A DNA stretch of 64,000 bases from Sphagnum magellanicum (GCA_021904315.1 CM038921.1:17768590-17832589), one strand, 5' to 3'; shown: positions 27,195-40,872, counted from the stretch's first letter. Program-made: numbers and translations. The notes: generated from the sequence alone by a model not told the origin.

Positions 27195-28170
27195 TGATTT
27201 ACACCAAGGGTTAGTATGGATTTAAAATTTTGATTTAACCTTTTGTAGATTTGGGGGTTAAAACAATGAAAATATAAGGAGTAAACTAACCCATGGGGGT
27301 TAGATAAAATAGTATGATGGGGATTGATTTAAACCTTGGCTGAACCATTCACATTGAAGGGATTTCCAAACTACCCAAAAATTTTGGGCAGCTTAGGGAA
27401 ACTTACGAATCTTCTGCCCATGTTGCTAAATTTTTTTGGCACTCTAGAGAAATTCCTGGGATTTTTCTTTTCCAGGATGCTTGAGATGTTTTGGGCAGTT
27501 TGGGGATTTTTATGGTGCCTGATGATTTTGGGCATATTAGAAAGGTCATTTTTTTTTTCATTTCTGCCAAAAATTCTGGGCACTCTGAAAAAATTCCTGA
27601 TGATTGAAATTTGGGGGCAGATGGGGACAATTTTAATGTTGCCCAATCATTTTGGGCAGATTACAGAGGTTGAAAAAAATGAATTGGCGCCTCAAATCTT
27701 AGGCAATTAATGCAGAAAAATGTTCAGAAGTTCTATAGGCTAGCCAAAAAAATTTGCAAACCTGAGAAAATGTTTCCAAGGTGCCTGAATTTTTTGGGCA
27801 GATTGAGAAAGTTTAGTCAAGTTGCCCAACACTTCCCCGAAATCTCCCCACCATTCCAAGTGCTCTCTCACATAAAAGAGAGTAGTATGTTGGCAAGCTC
27901 AAGGTTAGAAGCTATTGGGAACACGAGGGGGACTATTTAAACCTTTTGAAATCAAGGGGGTCAAACTAACCTCCTTATTACACCCTAACTTGATCCAAAA
28001 TCTTAAAAAAATGAAGATATTTATTCCTGAGGTTAAGATATTTCAACACATTTATCCCCCCTCTTAACCCCAATGCTGAGTCAGTTTTTAACCTTTTTGT
28101 GTGAATGAGATAGCACTAAGGTTAGCTTATTCTTTTAGTTTATCCCCTTTACCACCTTAGTGTGAATCCA
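27195..28170. repeat. Degenerate TTTTGGGCA repeats, possibly a DNA transposon
   Basis: From about 27370 to 27830 the words TTTTGGGCA(G/T), TTGGCACTCT and GAAATTCCTG recur at irregular spacing, which keeps frames open (27336-27710 and others) without resembling a protein family. The outer borders GATTTACACCAAGG (27194) and, on the other strand, GATTCACACTAAGG (ending about 28167) could be terminal inverted repeats of a ~975-bp element. I found no target duplication, so this boundary call is weak. Confidence 0.35.
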
Positions 28171-29009
28171 GCTCAAGAGAACAAAATAAATAAATAAATA
28201 TCAATGCAATTATTTAGATCTTGTGAGTCTTTTTTTTTTCCCCTTTTTCCATGGGTCAGACTAAAGCCCAAAACACAACACCTAACCCATACCTAAGTTT
28301 ATCACCCCACACACCTTTCCCCACAAATATGTGAAGGAATTTTATGCCACCAATCACAATAAAAAACTAGAAAACAAGAGAAAGCAATCCAGTTATTATT
28401 TACTTGAGCAAACCCATTACAAAATAGAGAAACACAACATGTGAACATTGTTTTGCGATGTATGTATCGATTTTTTGAACACCCAAATATATGCTTGAAT
28501 TGAATGAATGGTAAGCGTTCTTCAAGTGTTTCCCCATTCTCAACTGATTTTTCCTTCCAAAACCTGGTTTTTTGAAATTTATTTGAATTTTTTCAGTGAG
28601 AGAAATCATTTTAAAACCAATATCTCCCACAATCTGAATCCAAATCTTACCAAATAAATTCCATTAAATCCTGCTCACCAAGAACTTTCCAAGGACACCA
28701 ATGGCACATTCCAATTCCTCTGAAATTTTTAGCTATGATTTAATTTAATTTTCAGTGAAGAAATCAATTCAATATTCAAGAACTTTTTCACTGCAAGTCC
28801 AAATGTCATGGAACCAAGCCCATGCACCCCTCTTGTTGAGAGCTTTCCAAAGGCACCAAGAACACAATCTGAAGCATCCTGGTTCGGTGGATCTCATAAC
28901 TACAAAACAAACTACCTTCCTTCATAGATAGATTAGGCTCTACTATGCCTTTTACCAAGCTCAACTTTTTGAGGAAAAACGCCAGATCAAAAGTCAAAAC
29001 CATTTTGCT

Positions 29010-29093
29010 GAGTTAAAATGGCATGTTTTGACTTTTTTCATCGAATTTCATTTTGTTGGGCCACATACTGAGCACCTTTGGAGCTGCTCTTAT
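29010..29093. repeat. Fragment related to the GAGCATCTCCAGCAG MITE
   Basis: From GGCATGTTTTGACTTTTTT through GAGCACCTTTGGAGCTGCTCTTA this matches the right end of the MITE at 43096-43492. A matching left terminus was not found. Confidence 0.55.
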
Positions 29094-29265
29094 AGTGTTG
29101 AAGCTTCTTATCAGATGATATATCCTCTTCACAATAAGGTAGAACTTGTGGGTTTGCTCTGAATAGTATAGCATTGTCATCTTCTCTTATCTACTCTACA
29201 ACTATTTAGTGGCATAACTTATTGTCAACAAAATTTCACCAACAATGCAACTATACAAGCTAAAC

Positions 29266-29573
29266 AAGGGGTGTGTCACACCATGGCCTTGCCATTTACG
29301 TTAAACAGTATTTAAGGCAAAAGAAGAATTATGGAACCTCAAATATTTCACCACGCAAAGGATATAATCTTCAAAAGATCCTCCAAAAGAAACCAAAATC
29401 CTTCAAGGTATTATAACTCTATAACTAATCTCATGTTTCAACACAAGCCAAAATATCATCTTTCAAATATCCTCATATAAAAATAGGCCTATTAACTAGC
29501 AGCCAAAATCCCTTCAACTACTATATTCTATAATGAATCTAAACACAATATCCTTGCCTTGGTAGGCAATGCC
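29266..29573 (+). mobile_element. Family R dispersed element, copy 2
   Basis: This is a full-length copy. It starts AAGGGGTGTGTCACACCATGG, where GGTGTGTCACACC is a perfect small palindrome. It ends CCTTGCCTTGGTAGGCAATGCC, a second small palindrome with one mismatch against the consensus. All internal landmarks of copy 1 are present. Confidence 0.75.
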
Positions 29574-30024
29574 AATATATGTAAATAAGGATATGAAAAC
29601 CATATGGAAGTTGAAGCAACCTTGTGTAATGTTTTTTTTGTGGGTGCATAGTTACCTAAAATGTGGAAAAAAATTGACTCAAAATAATAGGTATTCAATC
29701 ATTTGTACATTGCCCAAATTCAAGTTGTTGCAACCAAGGTTGTGGAGTTCTTCATTTTTAAAAAAACATTTGGTTTCAATTTTGGCATTGTAAAATGTAT
29801 TTGGAGATTTTTTAAATGAGGGTTTGGGACTTAAATTTTTTAAACCTTTTGGTTTCCCTTTCATAACACATTTTTTCAAATTCATGAATCTTTGGGCTTG
29901 GTTCAAAAACTAAGTTTAATTCCATGTATAAATTAAACATTCCTGAATTATAAGGATTGTATGAGTACAAAGTTTTCCAACAAGTTAAAATAATAATTTA
30001 TACAAATATGGAGTTCAATAATTA
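29574..30024. other. AT-rich gene-free stretch
   Basis: I see no gene or element here. Confidence 0.5.
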
Positions 30025-30029
30025 ATTAC

Positions 30030-30942
30030 GGACGCACCCCTAAGCTTTTTGATGGACTTAGTTGTGAGTCCAAAAACAAAGACAACGGAAGGAAAAGGAG
30101 TTGGAGTGCATTCCTTGGCTCACAACACTTTGGGGATAGAAGGGCATGTTGGAGCTCTGGGATGGGACTAAGAAAATTGACAAGCAAGTCACTTACGCAC
30201 ATGAACCTGCACAAACCAAACAATAGGTTGGTTAGTGTGTAGTTGGAACCCTTTGGTGCACGAACGAACCACAGGCAAACATGGGCTCACAAGATTCATC
30301 ATGGCCCAAATTTGGGGGAAGCCACCACCTTCCCCCACATAATATACTATGTGTTTGGCCACATGACCAGCACCCAAATGTCATTTTGTCCTGGGATTCC
30401 CAAGTGGGAGTCTCGAAATTCCTAAAGTTAGGACTTCTGTGGCTTTGGGGGCCCATAATTTTGTGTTCAGACCTCTGATTGAGATGAAATTTAAAGAAAA
30501 GTTATAGCCCTCGTTGAGAGCTTTCCAACGATATGTCGCACACCACCTGAACGCAAGGAGATTGGGGTGATTTCTAACTTTTAGTGGTCAGGAGTCAAAT
30601 TGTCAATTTGACTCCCAACCTTTCTTTTGGCCATAACTTGTGTTTGAAGTGTCCAAATGGGTCATGAGAGCCCATTTTAGACGTCTAAGTTCTAAAAACT
30701 TTTTAATGATATAAATAACTTTTCAATCCAATGAATTTTGACACTTGCGATCACCCTCTGAAAATTTGGGAGTCCATTGGGACTCTAACTCCCAAAGTGG
30801 GAGCTGATTTCGAAGTGTGGGGGTTCATTACCCAACTTTCTTGCATTTTCGGGAGCATGAAATGTGACTTTCAGGTTCATTCTTGGCTCGCACCTTCACA
30901 AGGCCTTGCCTTGGTTATGAGCCCAACGCTAGGGTTGTGATA
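30030..30942. mobile_element. Solo LTR, family L, copy 2 (913 bp, inverted)
   Basis: This is the reverse complement of the 21684-22599 LTR over its full length. The left end GGACGCACCCC corresponds to TGACGCAC(T)CCC and the right end AGGGTTGTGATA to GGGTTGCGACA; both terminal dinucleotides carry one substitution. A perfect 5-bp target duplication ATTAC lies at 30025-30029 and 30943-30947. No internal retrotransposon sequence is present. Confidence 0.85.
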
Positions 30943-30947
30943 ATTAC

Positions 30948-31095
30948 AATTAATCTTTAATTATAAAATTGAACATACTCATCAAATTTCTACCTAAAAA
31001 TCATAACCTTGTGTTGAAGAATGTGTTTTCATGGTTTTGGTTTTGAATTTACTAAAAGACTAATTCCATGGTTCAATTTTGGTGCAAATTCCAAT
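30948..31095. other. Spacer between two solo LTRs
   Basis: This is about 150 bp of AT-rich host sequence between two independent solo LTR insertions of the same orientation. Confidence 0.7.
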
Positions 31096-31100
31096 AAAAA

Positions 31101-31920
31101 TGATGCACTCCTAAGTTCCTAGTTAAACCCAAGATGGGTCTAAGTTATTCAACAGCAAAATTGTGAAGAACTTGGGGCACGCTCCTAGCTCTCAGCATTA
31201 GAAGGGGTAGGGGGGCATGTTGAAGTTCTGAGATGGGATTAGGAAAAGTGACAAGTTTTATTTACTTACTCAAACCTACATCAAACCAACCAATAAGTTG
31301 GTTAATTTATTTTCTGGAGCACCTTCGGTGCTAAGACAAGCCACGGGCAATCCTAGACTCACAAAACTCACCACGACCCAGATTCAGGGGAAGCCACCAC
31401 CTTCCCCCATATAGTATACTCTATGCCTCTCCATAGCACCCACATCCGAATGACTTTTTGTCCTGGGACTCCCAAGGAGGAGTTTCGAAACTGTCTCGAT
31501 TTGGACTCTCGGGATTTTGCGAGGTCATAAGTCTTTGCTCAGATTTCCGATTGGGATGAGGTCTAAAGCAAACTTGTAGTTCTCCTTGAGAGCTTTCCAA
31601 TGGTGTATTGCACTCCACTTGAACGCACCGAAGTTGGGTCGATTCCCAACTTTTAATGGTCAGGCGTCAAATTGCCAATTTGATTTTCGGCCCTTCTTTT
31701 TGCCATAACTTGTGTTGAAGATGTCCAAATGGCCAATGCAAGCCCATTTTCGACATCTACATTTCGATAAATTTTCAATGATCTAAAAAACACCCCAATG
31801 CGAGGTGTTTTGACCCTTACAATCGAATTATGAAATTTCGAGAATCCCGAAAGACTCCCAAGTCCCAATTTTGGGAGTGTGAGTTTCATCCTCACACTCC
31901 CTCAAAGTAGGGTTGCAACA
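31101..31920. mobile_element. Solo LTR, family L, copy 3 (820 bp, inverted)
   Basis: It starts TGATGCACTCC and ends AGGGTTGCAACA, an intact TG...CA pair. It is flanked by AAAAA at 31096-31100 and 31921-31925, a 5-bp target duplication although of low complexity. It aligns with the other two copies along its length and is about 95 bp shorter through internal deletions. Confidence 0.82.
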
Positions 31921-31925
31921 AAAAA

Positions 31926-34900
31926 GGTATTAAATTCAGTCCGAATCACAAAAACCTATTCATGAACCCCCATATTTAATTTTACAAATCAAATTCCCAA
32001 ACAACATTGGTTCCAAAATCCTAAGTTCAAAAATTTGCCACCCATGATGATGACATGAGGACTTGGTGCGTCTAAGAAAAATCGAAAACCATGAAATGAT
32101 CTAATATTTTAGTGATGGGCCTTCCTTTTGTGGAAAAAAAGGGGCAACCAAGAATAAATCAAAATTATTTGCAATGTTTAAGACAAAGTTTTTTCAATCT
32201 TTCAATCATATTTGTTAAAAAACCTAAGAAAATTTTGAAAAATGGAATTGTCACAACAAGCAATCACAATGTATATTCATGTCTTGCAAACACACACCCC
32301 AAACACACAAAAGAAAATATTTGAAAAAAAGGTTAAAAGAAAGGTTTAAATCAATCTATAAGGTTGAACAATAAAACTTAGGTTCCAAAAGACCAATGTT
32401 GAATGATCCCAATGGATTTTTTAATTTTTTGTGCAGGTGTGGGAAGAATTTTATTGTGATGAAAGAAAGTAGTGAAGGAAAAATGATTAATAAAGGATCA
32501 CAATGTTGAAAACAATTACATTGAAAGTTGTTGTCAAATTCAAGACCATTACAACCAATTTCAAGGTGTTCCAATCAATGTTATTTAGATCCATTCCTTT
32601 TCATTCTTGATTTTTCTAAGCTTGATCATATCTAGGAAAGAATAATAAAAGTAAGGAAGCAAACATACTAGACAATGGGCGACACATATAACATTATGTA
32701 CAACACTACAATGTTTCATAATTACACCATTAGACAAAGAATGAAAACATTTTGCAAGATTTTATGTGTTTATGGTTATTTCATCTTCCTTGCTAGCATT
32801 TTGAGGTGGCCAACTTATAAAGAAAATCCATAGTTATCTAATCTCCCCTTAAATAAATGCACTTGAATCACAAACTTTTGATGATCAATTTACACAATAA
32901 TTTGATCACCAATGTATTGATTAATGTCCTAATGTAAAACATTTGGATACATTATTGTCAAAAGGAGTGTTGGTGGGTTGATTCTTTAATTTGTTCATAT
33001 CTTTCATTTTAATTCTTGACCGTAAACACAAATAATGGGCCTATGGATCAAACTTTAAGTTATACTAATTATGTTTATTCAAATGAACTAAAGATTTAAA
33101 AATTGTAACTAAAGCATGTTAAAAGAAAATGGAAATCAAATTTTTTGGCACCATTGTGAACATTTGACAACCCTAATTCAAACATATAAATTAGGAAAGA
33201 CAAAGTTGTATCGACAAAACTATAGTTTCAAAGGCAAAGTATTGATATTTTCAAAGCTAATGGTGATGAAAACTATAATTTCAAACACTTGCCAATCATA
33301 TGAAAGGTTTGGAAAAAAAATGGGCCCACAACCATGCACATCTTAAAGCTCCACAAGTAACAAAAATTGACAAAATGAGACATGGTTGATTGGGAATTGG
33401 TAGGTTCATTTGCTTTTCATTTAAAAAAGTTATTGTACAACCTTCATCATATGGTTTCCTCCTTGAAAAGGGGAAAAAAATAAAGAAAGTAAAAAAAAAT
33501 TCTTTAAAAATTTCCAAATTTGTGTCTAGCCAAATTAACAATCATCAACAAGCATAATTAGCCCAATTTTGCTAGCTATGAAAGTAAACAAAAGTTTAAG
33601 AGTCATTTAATATTGTGGGTACATGCTAAAACATGTTGTATAATTTTTAGTGATTTAGTTTTTTGTAACACTTAAAAAATGGGGTTCATTTTTTTCCTAG
33701 GATTTCCTTGTGGGTATTGGAAATCATTTTTTTCATGTTGATAAAAAGAAAAACAAAATCCCCCCCCCCCAAAGAAGTTGTGATATAATTTTTTTAAACT
33801 TCTTATACTTATGGGGCTATTTAAGGTACATGGTTAAAAGTCATTGTATTCTCAAAAAAGGAATGCATAAGTTTTCTATAATGTCAAAATAAAATTGAGT
33901 GAAAAAGTAAAGCAAATGGAAATTAGTTGGTTTCATTGTAACAAAAGCAACATACAATACAAGGGAGGAAGACCAAAATGTGTATTAACATTCCATTTTC
34001 CATTGTCTTTGGGGAACTAATTATATTAAGATTGGTAGTAGTGCCATTGTTAGCACAATGTTTAGGGTGATAAAAAAAACAACAATCCATATTTACAATG
34101 TTAACTACTGACAAATCTCACATGGTAATTGAAATGGCTCTAGTGATAACTTGGTGTTGACAACCAATGTTTATTAATAATGAATCTTTTAAAAATGTAT
34201 ATTTTAGAAAAAAATTTAGTGTTACATAATGCTTACAAAAATGAAGTAATTATTTATACATTAACATCCTTTTTTTCTTTTCATTCCCTTTTTTTTTTTT
34301 TTCGTTCATCCTCATTTGTGTTGCATGTTTTATCTACAAAGGTGGCATCTTATACAATAAATGTTTTGTCTTTCATAGAAGTGTTATTTGCTTGGGGAAC
34401 ATTTATTGTGAAGTTTGGGACCTACATGTGTTAAACGACCATCTTTAGGGGTATAACATAATTGTCCAACTTATTTTTATTATTTTATTATTATCTATTT
34501 TAAATATATAAATATTAAAACCCTTATATTAATTATAGTCCATTATTTCAGATCATTACATACATTATATTATAATTAAATTGATTATTTGAATAAAATA
34601 TACCCTATTTTTAACTAATTAATTTATAATTTTTACCCAATAACTAATATATTGCACCCTATATTTTTACTCATCTATTTTTTACTTTTTTTACTAATGT
34701 CCCCCCCCCCCCAAGGTTATTTGAAGCAATTTGAATGGATTCTATCTCCTCCACACATCACAATCCAATGGGTCTCCATCAAGTTACCTATTTATTGAGT
34801 GTAGAAAAATTCTTTGCCTCCTTCAATCAAGATGTAACCCTTTAATAACAACGAATAAAATGTTTTCAAAAACATTCACCAAGTTCCATCACCAACATTT

Positions 34901-36538
34901 GTGTTGTGGACCTTTCATGACAAGCACAACATCTTTAACCAAAGTAGCAACAATTCACGAACAATTCACATTGTAAGTGCACTCAAGTATAGTTCAACTC
35001 TCATTGAACTCCCCTAATATTACCTCTTTGTTGCAAGTTTGGACATTTCAAAATAAAATGCTAGGAAAGTGATGATAGTTGCCATCCACATTTTGGTGTG
35101 AAAAAATTACAACAATTTAAAGATCTCAAGTTTTCGTTTTATAATGCTATAACTAAAACATAATATGATGTGTTCTACATTTACGAATCATATATCTATG
35201 TTACTTGGTATTAAATGTTGACATATGATTTTTTTCTTTCTATAAGTAGATTTCAAAGATGAAATCCACTTTATAATGAGATAATGTTTACTTCAAAACA
35301 TAATATGACAATGTTATACCTATACCAATCATTTTCTATAAAAGTTAATATATGAATAATAATCATATTGGTATTCTATACATGTTAGGTAATTAATACC
35401 ATTTGAATTAACCGATGGTTATTTATGAACTAATTGTTAGTTGATTAATAATATTTAATAATAGGACATGAACTTATATAAGGAATTATTGTAACACATA
35501 ATATATGCACGACTTCAACACATGTTTGATGGATAATTAAATAATTTGAATATTCCATTTCAACAAATCCCCAAAAATTCATCTTCCTTCACAATTTTTT
35601 TGAGAAAAATAATTTATGAAAATTTCAGCATTTCTAAATTCTATAGAATTTGTGCTGAAGCCAGCAAGGTACTACAATATTTTGAAAAAAAATAAAATAT
35701 CATTTCTTCTATAATCTCTGTATGATTTTATTTTGTAATCTATTTAAATTTTTTGATTAGGTCTATTATTTTTTCAATTTATTTTGATTGCTTGAATTTT
35801 ATCAAGTCCTTCATTACTGTACATTGACAAGGTTGTCACATGACACCGCTCAAATGTTAAGGCATCTTTGTCACCATGGCCTAAACAATAGGTGTGATTG
35901 GCCCTTTCTCACTCAAATGTTCTATGTTAATCTCACATGCCCCAAAATCCACACCCAAATCAAACATGCACCCAATAACACTCCATGCACCACCATAAAA
36001 TGTGTAAGATGGATGATGTATGGAGCATGGACAAGAAACACATTTTCATTGTATTCCTAACCCATAGCTAATCATGGCTAAATCATCCACATATACCTAC
36101 CTACCTAGTTACCACAAAGTCAAATATTCACTTACCTACCTACTTACCTATTGCATTCACCACTCACATAAGTAGTTACCTAATTAGGGAAGAGGGATGA
36201 AAAAGGGTTTATTGGATAAGTATAAAGGTGGAACCTTAACATAGGTTGAGCCATAACCCCTATTCCAGCCTCTAATAGTGTTGTATCACATCTGACATAC
36301 AATGTCAATTGTTTTCCCAGCTCGATGGATACACATGCAAAATTGGACAATATAAGATGAGAAAATATTTAAATATTCCCACTTGACTATCTCTTTTGCT
36401 ACTTGGTTTACAATTAATAAATCTTATTACTACCAAAATTCAAGATGTAAGGCCAACACCACATAATAGATTCTAACACCTTAAAACACACCATGCTTAA
36501 ATATCATAACAAAGTTATTATTTTCAATTAATATTAGA
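31926..36538. other. AT-rich gene-free stretch
   Basis: No gene was recognised. It holds poly(C) runs at 33761-33770 and 34700-34711 and an ACCT-type microsatellite near 36095-36150. The open frames are short and motif-free. Confidence 0.5.
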
Positions 36539-36850
36539 GTTATCCGTAAAGTCACGATTAAGGGGGTGAGAACAGCCAGTTTCGGCACAAAAGGGCATCA
36601 AACGCAACACTGGGAATGAAAATTTTACAAAATGAAATAACTGGGACCCAAATTAGTTTTTTCCACCAATTTTGATGGTAAACTGAGTTTCATCCTTTTT
36701 TCCTCAGCGCCTGCACTGGTGCTACATATAAATTTTCAGTGCTCCTACATGTACATGTAGGACTAGTATAATTACTCTCGAACCTTGTGCATTAAATGCT
36801 GAGTTTGAACATTTCATACCCATGGCATCATGTTCTATGTAAGTATTTGC
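36539..36850 (+). mobile_element. GTTATCC-type MITE (family M), left part only
   Basis: It starts GTTATCCGTAAAGTCAC and continues with GAACAGCCAGTTTCGGCA, ACAAAATGAAATAACTGGGAC and ATTAAATGCTGAGTTT. All of these are shared in the same order with the complete copy at 57875-58151. The right terminal repeat is missing or too diverged to see. Confidence 0.6.
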
Positions 36851-37199
36851 AAGTCGACTCCTGACAGCAGCAAGCAGCCCGCAAGATATGGTAGTGTGCC
36901 TACTTACCGATTTTTCATTGAGTGAAAAATGATGCACTATGTGTGCGGGGCTGGTGAATGCTACTTACTTAGTACATGAGAATGCCGAGTGACATGACAC
37001 ATTGTGTGTCGCTACGGGAATCCATACATACCAAGTGATGATTGTCAGCGTGGTAGCTTGGTTGAGGGGTTTTCATCAAATGACCAAAAAAATGAATGAA
37101 TCAATGGCTTCAGCCTGCCTTCCCCGCTTCCCCTTGTGCACGCGACCTAATGATACCCAAGATGCTGCGGCAGGGTATCAAAAAGGAAAGCATGGGCAC

Positions 37200-37240
37200 C
37201 ACTGCAGTCTCATGATGATGATCATCATCATCATCATCCG
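37200..37240. repeat. (ATG)n / (CAT)n microsatellite
   Basis: This is a short GATGATGATCATCATCATC tract, followed near 37290 by another GATGATGAT. The open frames around it are its translations. Confidence 0.7.
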
Positions 37241-37378
37241 CAAGCTGACATCGCAAAAGACACATTTTGAATTGAATCAAAATGGGATGTGATGATGATA
37301 TGAACCATATTTTCATCTGAAAGAAAATAGTATGAAAATGTTGTTTCCAACTCTCTTTGCAATGAATTCCTTCATTTG

Positions 37379-37601
37379 TCTCTAAAAGAAGCCAAAATCC
37401 TTCAAGATATTATTATAACTCTATAATAGCTAATCTCAAGTTTCAACACAAGCCCAAAATATCATCTTTCAAAAATCCTCATATATATAAAAAAAAGACC
37501 TATTATTATTCTTTTACCTAGGGGTCAAAATCCCTTAAGCTACTATTATACTCTATAATGAATCTAAACACAATATCCTTGCCTTCTTGGTCGGCAAGGC
37601 C
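37379..37601 (+). mobile_element. Family R element, copy 3, 5'-truncated
   Basis: The element begins in the middle at TCTAAAAGAAGCCAAAATCC and runs to the normal 3' end GGTCGGCAAGGCC. The first third of the element is absent. Confidence 0.7.
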
Positions 37602-38579
37602 AACAAACATGATCTCAACATGACATCATTGCACTGATTTATTTGAGAATGAATACTTTTGAAATGCAATGAATAATAATAATAATAATAATAATATGAT
37701 GGATTCTAAAGAATAGAGGAAAAGAAGCTTGCTAGCCTACTTGTTTTAAGTGTTTATATTCAAACCTATCCCACAAAATAATCCATATAGGTAATAAAAA
37801 TATATATTTGGTTGCTTCATGCTCACTACTCTCACCATTCATTGAGGTAACTGAAAATTTTGTTATTGTCATTTGGTTAGGTACTAGGTGGGTAGGTAGG
37901 TAGGTAAGGAAGGGTAACTACTATTGGAGGCATGATTTGAGATGCACTTCTGAATTTTTATTATTCCTTTAGATGTATATTGTTGTAGCTTTATTAGGTT
38001 TGGAAGTTATTTTATTTTATTTTATTTTTAAAATGTATATTCTTTAAAAAAAATCTATTCATGAAACTTTGAAAGTTAAAAAAGGTTATTTATTTGTTGA
38101 TATCAAAAAAATTGAAAACTTGGGACAATTTTGTAGGTTGTATTTAGGGTTTATTATTATTATTATTATTATTAAATTTCCCATTATTTGGTGTCTAATA
38201 GGGAGATAAATTATCAATCATTTATCTATATCTCTCTTTAGCAACAACTCAACTATTTATGTATGATTCGCTTAATATGTTGGATATATTGTCCATGCTG
38301 GTTACAAACAAGATATTGTGATGAGAAGAAGAAATCATGTAGTGGTACTTCTCTATTGTATGAGATCTTTTCCAATATTAAATGCAATTATCAATCTTTC
38401 ATTGCCAATTTTTTTTTAAAAATCGCCATAATATTAGATCAAAATTCTCATAAATTACCATTTTTATTATCGAACTTGATTTTTTTAATTTATTTCCTCC
38501 ACACTTGAGTGTCAAATTAGATAAGGCACTATGTAGCAACACCAAAATTTACTTGATGAGAGAATGGATTTCCCCAATT

Positions 38580-38581
<2 letters not shown>

Positions 38582-38612
<31 letters not shown>
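38582..38612. repeat. (GA)n microsatellite
   Basis: This is about 15 GA units. The 123-codon minus-strand open frame across it ends in a poly Ser-Leu tract and is not a gene. Confidence 0.9.
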
Positions 38613-38619
<7 letters not shown>

Positions 38620-38807
38620 AAAAACCCCTTATTATTACAACTACAAATTCATTCAAACTTGAAGTATGAGTTGTCTTTTGGGGGAGTTGCTTGGTATTAT
38701 GGTCATATTTAGTTAGTATGTACTTACTAGTGAGTTTGTGTAGCTTTGTAAGTGCTTCTAAATACAATGGCAATTCTTTACTTAAGTGAACAAAACTGTT
38801 GGGGACC

Positions 38808-38970
38808 AAAATCCTTCTATATTCTTGGCTAAATCTGGCAATTTGGGTTTTTAAAAACTTTTTTGGAAATATGGCTAATTTGGGCCATCTTTTCCATGAA
38901 AAATTCGTCGTGTAGGTCAAAATTATATATTTTCAGGTCAAATTTTGAAAAAATAATTTCACCAAAAGAC
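38808..38970 (+). repeat. Family C foldback element fragment
   Basis: It shares ATCCTTCTATATTCTTGGCTA, AAATCTGGCAATTTGGG, GGCCATCTTTTCCATGAAAAAT and TAGGTCAAAAT with the elements at 47133-47850 and 56266-56540. Confidence 0.6.
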
Positions 38971-40399
38971 ATCATTATTTATGTCAATGTCAAATTTAAT
39001 TTAAATTTCTATACATTTCATGGACATGAGAACATACATGTTAATTTTTTTTCCTCATATCCATGTTGGTGGATAGGGGAAAAGAGTGAGGTAGTTATAA
39101 AATGGAGGTATTTATGAAAAAAGGTGAGAAATAGTTATTAAAAAAGGTTCATAAAAAAAAAGCAATTATTAAAAAAGAAATAAAGTAATTAGGCTTGAAA
39201 ATGAGATAGTTATTTTTGAAATTGTTTTTGAAATGGTCCATGGACAACCATATGAAGGATTCCAAAAAATCTTCCAAATACTAATTCCGATTGCTCGTCA
39301 CTAGGATTAATTTGTTAACGTGCCATAGAGATTACTAGTAGGCTTGGTGTTTTTTCAAGTTTTTCGCTCATCTCCTTACATGACTTGCTTCATGCTACGG
39401 GTGATGGGGTTTAGGTTCTAAGTTACTTGATTTTTCCTCCTTGGGCTCCCAATTGTGCATTTTGCATTTGTGCTTTTGGGTGTTGTCTTTTGTTTGGACT
39501 TCAATCCTTTTGTTTTTCTTCTCTATTTCCCTTGCGAATTTCTTTCCTTTATTTATTTCTTTATAAGAAGATCATCCTTTGCAAGGTACGGGCAATTCAT
39601 AAGAAACTAGTTGAGGTTTTAGGGTTTTAGGGTTTTGGCCCAAAGTGAATTGTGTTGAGAATCATTATAGAATATAATAGTTTCAAAGGATTTCCGCCCC
39701 CCTAGAAACTAGGTGAGATGATTCATCCTAATTTGGTTGTAAAAAGATTCACATTCATTTTTTGACATTTTGTTTTTTTTGTTTTGGTCACCTCCTCAAA
39801 TGCACACCCAGCACCAAGTGACTAAACTCACAAAACTATAGATGAAATTACTTTCTCCAAAATGGTTATGGCACCACCATCATGTTCAAAAATTCATGTA
39901 ACTCTTTCAAAATGCGACAATGTGATTGAAGGCATTAAAATACACATGTCATAATGAGTTTTTTAAAAAAAATTTAATGTTTTATTAGGTTTAAAATTTT
40001 GCACAAATGTGAAAATAAACAGGACAAAGGGAATATTTGATCACCTTTTTTTAAAAGAAAAAAAATCACTAGGTTTACAAAAAATTGAAATTCATGTTGT
40101 GACATTTCCCTATTGGTTTGGTCATGTAAAAAAAAATCAAATGTTTAGATAGGTTCCTAGAACATGTCATCATTTAATGTGAGATCCCTTTTGGGTTCCT
40201 CATAGCTAATGTGATGTTAAATTTTTAAAAATAAAATCATGACAATTTTTCTTTTACAACAACATGATTTTATGATTGTGTATATTAAAATAAATTGATT
40301 TGTAATTTTCCAACTAGCTATGACCAATTTATCATACAATATCAATTGTTGATATTTAAATTAATAGCAAGGCCATTGTGTATAATGCACCTCATTGTC

Positions 40400-40601
40400 T
40401 TTAGATTCAATATAGAGTATAGTAGCTTAAGGGATTTTGCCCCCTAGGTCAAAAATCTATTTTTACATGAGGATTTTTGAAAGATGATATTTTGGCTTTT
40501 GTTGAAACTTGAGATTAGTTACAATATCTTGAAGGACTTTGGTTTCTTTTAGAGGAATTTTTTAAGATTATATTTTTGCATGGTGAAACATTTGAGTTTC
40601 C
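40400..40601 (-). mobile_element. Family R element, copy 4, 5'-truncated
   Basis: In reverse orientation it carries TTTAGATTCA, ATAGTAGCTTAAGGGATTTTG, GGATTTTTGAAAGATGATATT, ATCTTGAAGGACTTTGGTTTC and ends at ATTTGAGTTTCC. The usual AAGGGGTGTGTCAC end is missing. Confidence 0.7.
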
Positions 40602-40834
40602 ATTCATCATAATTATCATAGTTTACACTATGAATAATTTCACTATCCATGTGACAATATCATAATAGATCATGAATAATTCAATAATTTCAAATTTTAA
40701 AGACAAATTAATTTATTGAAAAACAATAATTGTTCATTTTGTCAATGTGGAAACTGACCTTAGGCTACGGTAATGTCATTAATATGTACTCCATCCATCA
40801 TTCATTTTAGTTTAAATGGTTAGCTCCAAATCAA

Positions 40835-40872
40835 TGTGTGTGTGTGTGTGTGTTGTTTTTTTTTTTTTTTTT
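40835..40872. repeat. (TG)n followed by poly(T)
   Basis: About nine TG units (40835-40853) are followed by a T run (about 40856-40872). Confidence 0.9.

Noticed and set aside
27336..27940. 124- and 76-codon plus-strand frames rich in Phe, Leu and Gly
   Set aside because: They arise from degenerate TTTTGGGCA repeats and have no family features.
30030..31920. Two LTR copies 158 bp apart as one LTR retrotransposon
   Set aside because: Each has its own different 5-bp target duplication and the gap is far too short for an internal region.
36095..37915. ACCT repeats at ~36.1 kb and GTAG repeats at ~37.9 kb as transposon inverted ends
   Set aside because: Both are simple microsatellites; complementarity does not extend reliably into unique flanks.
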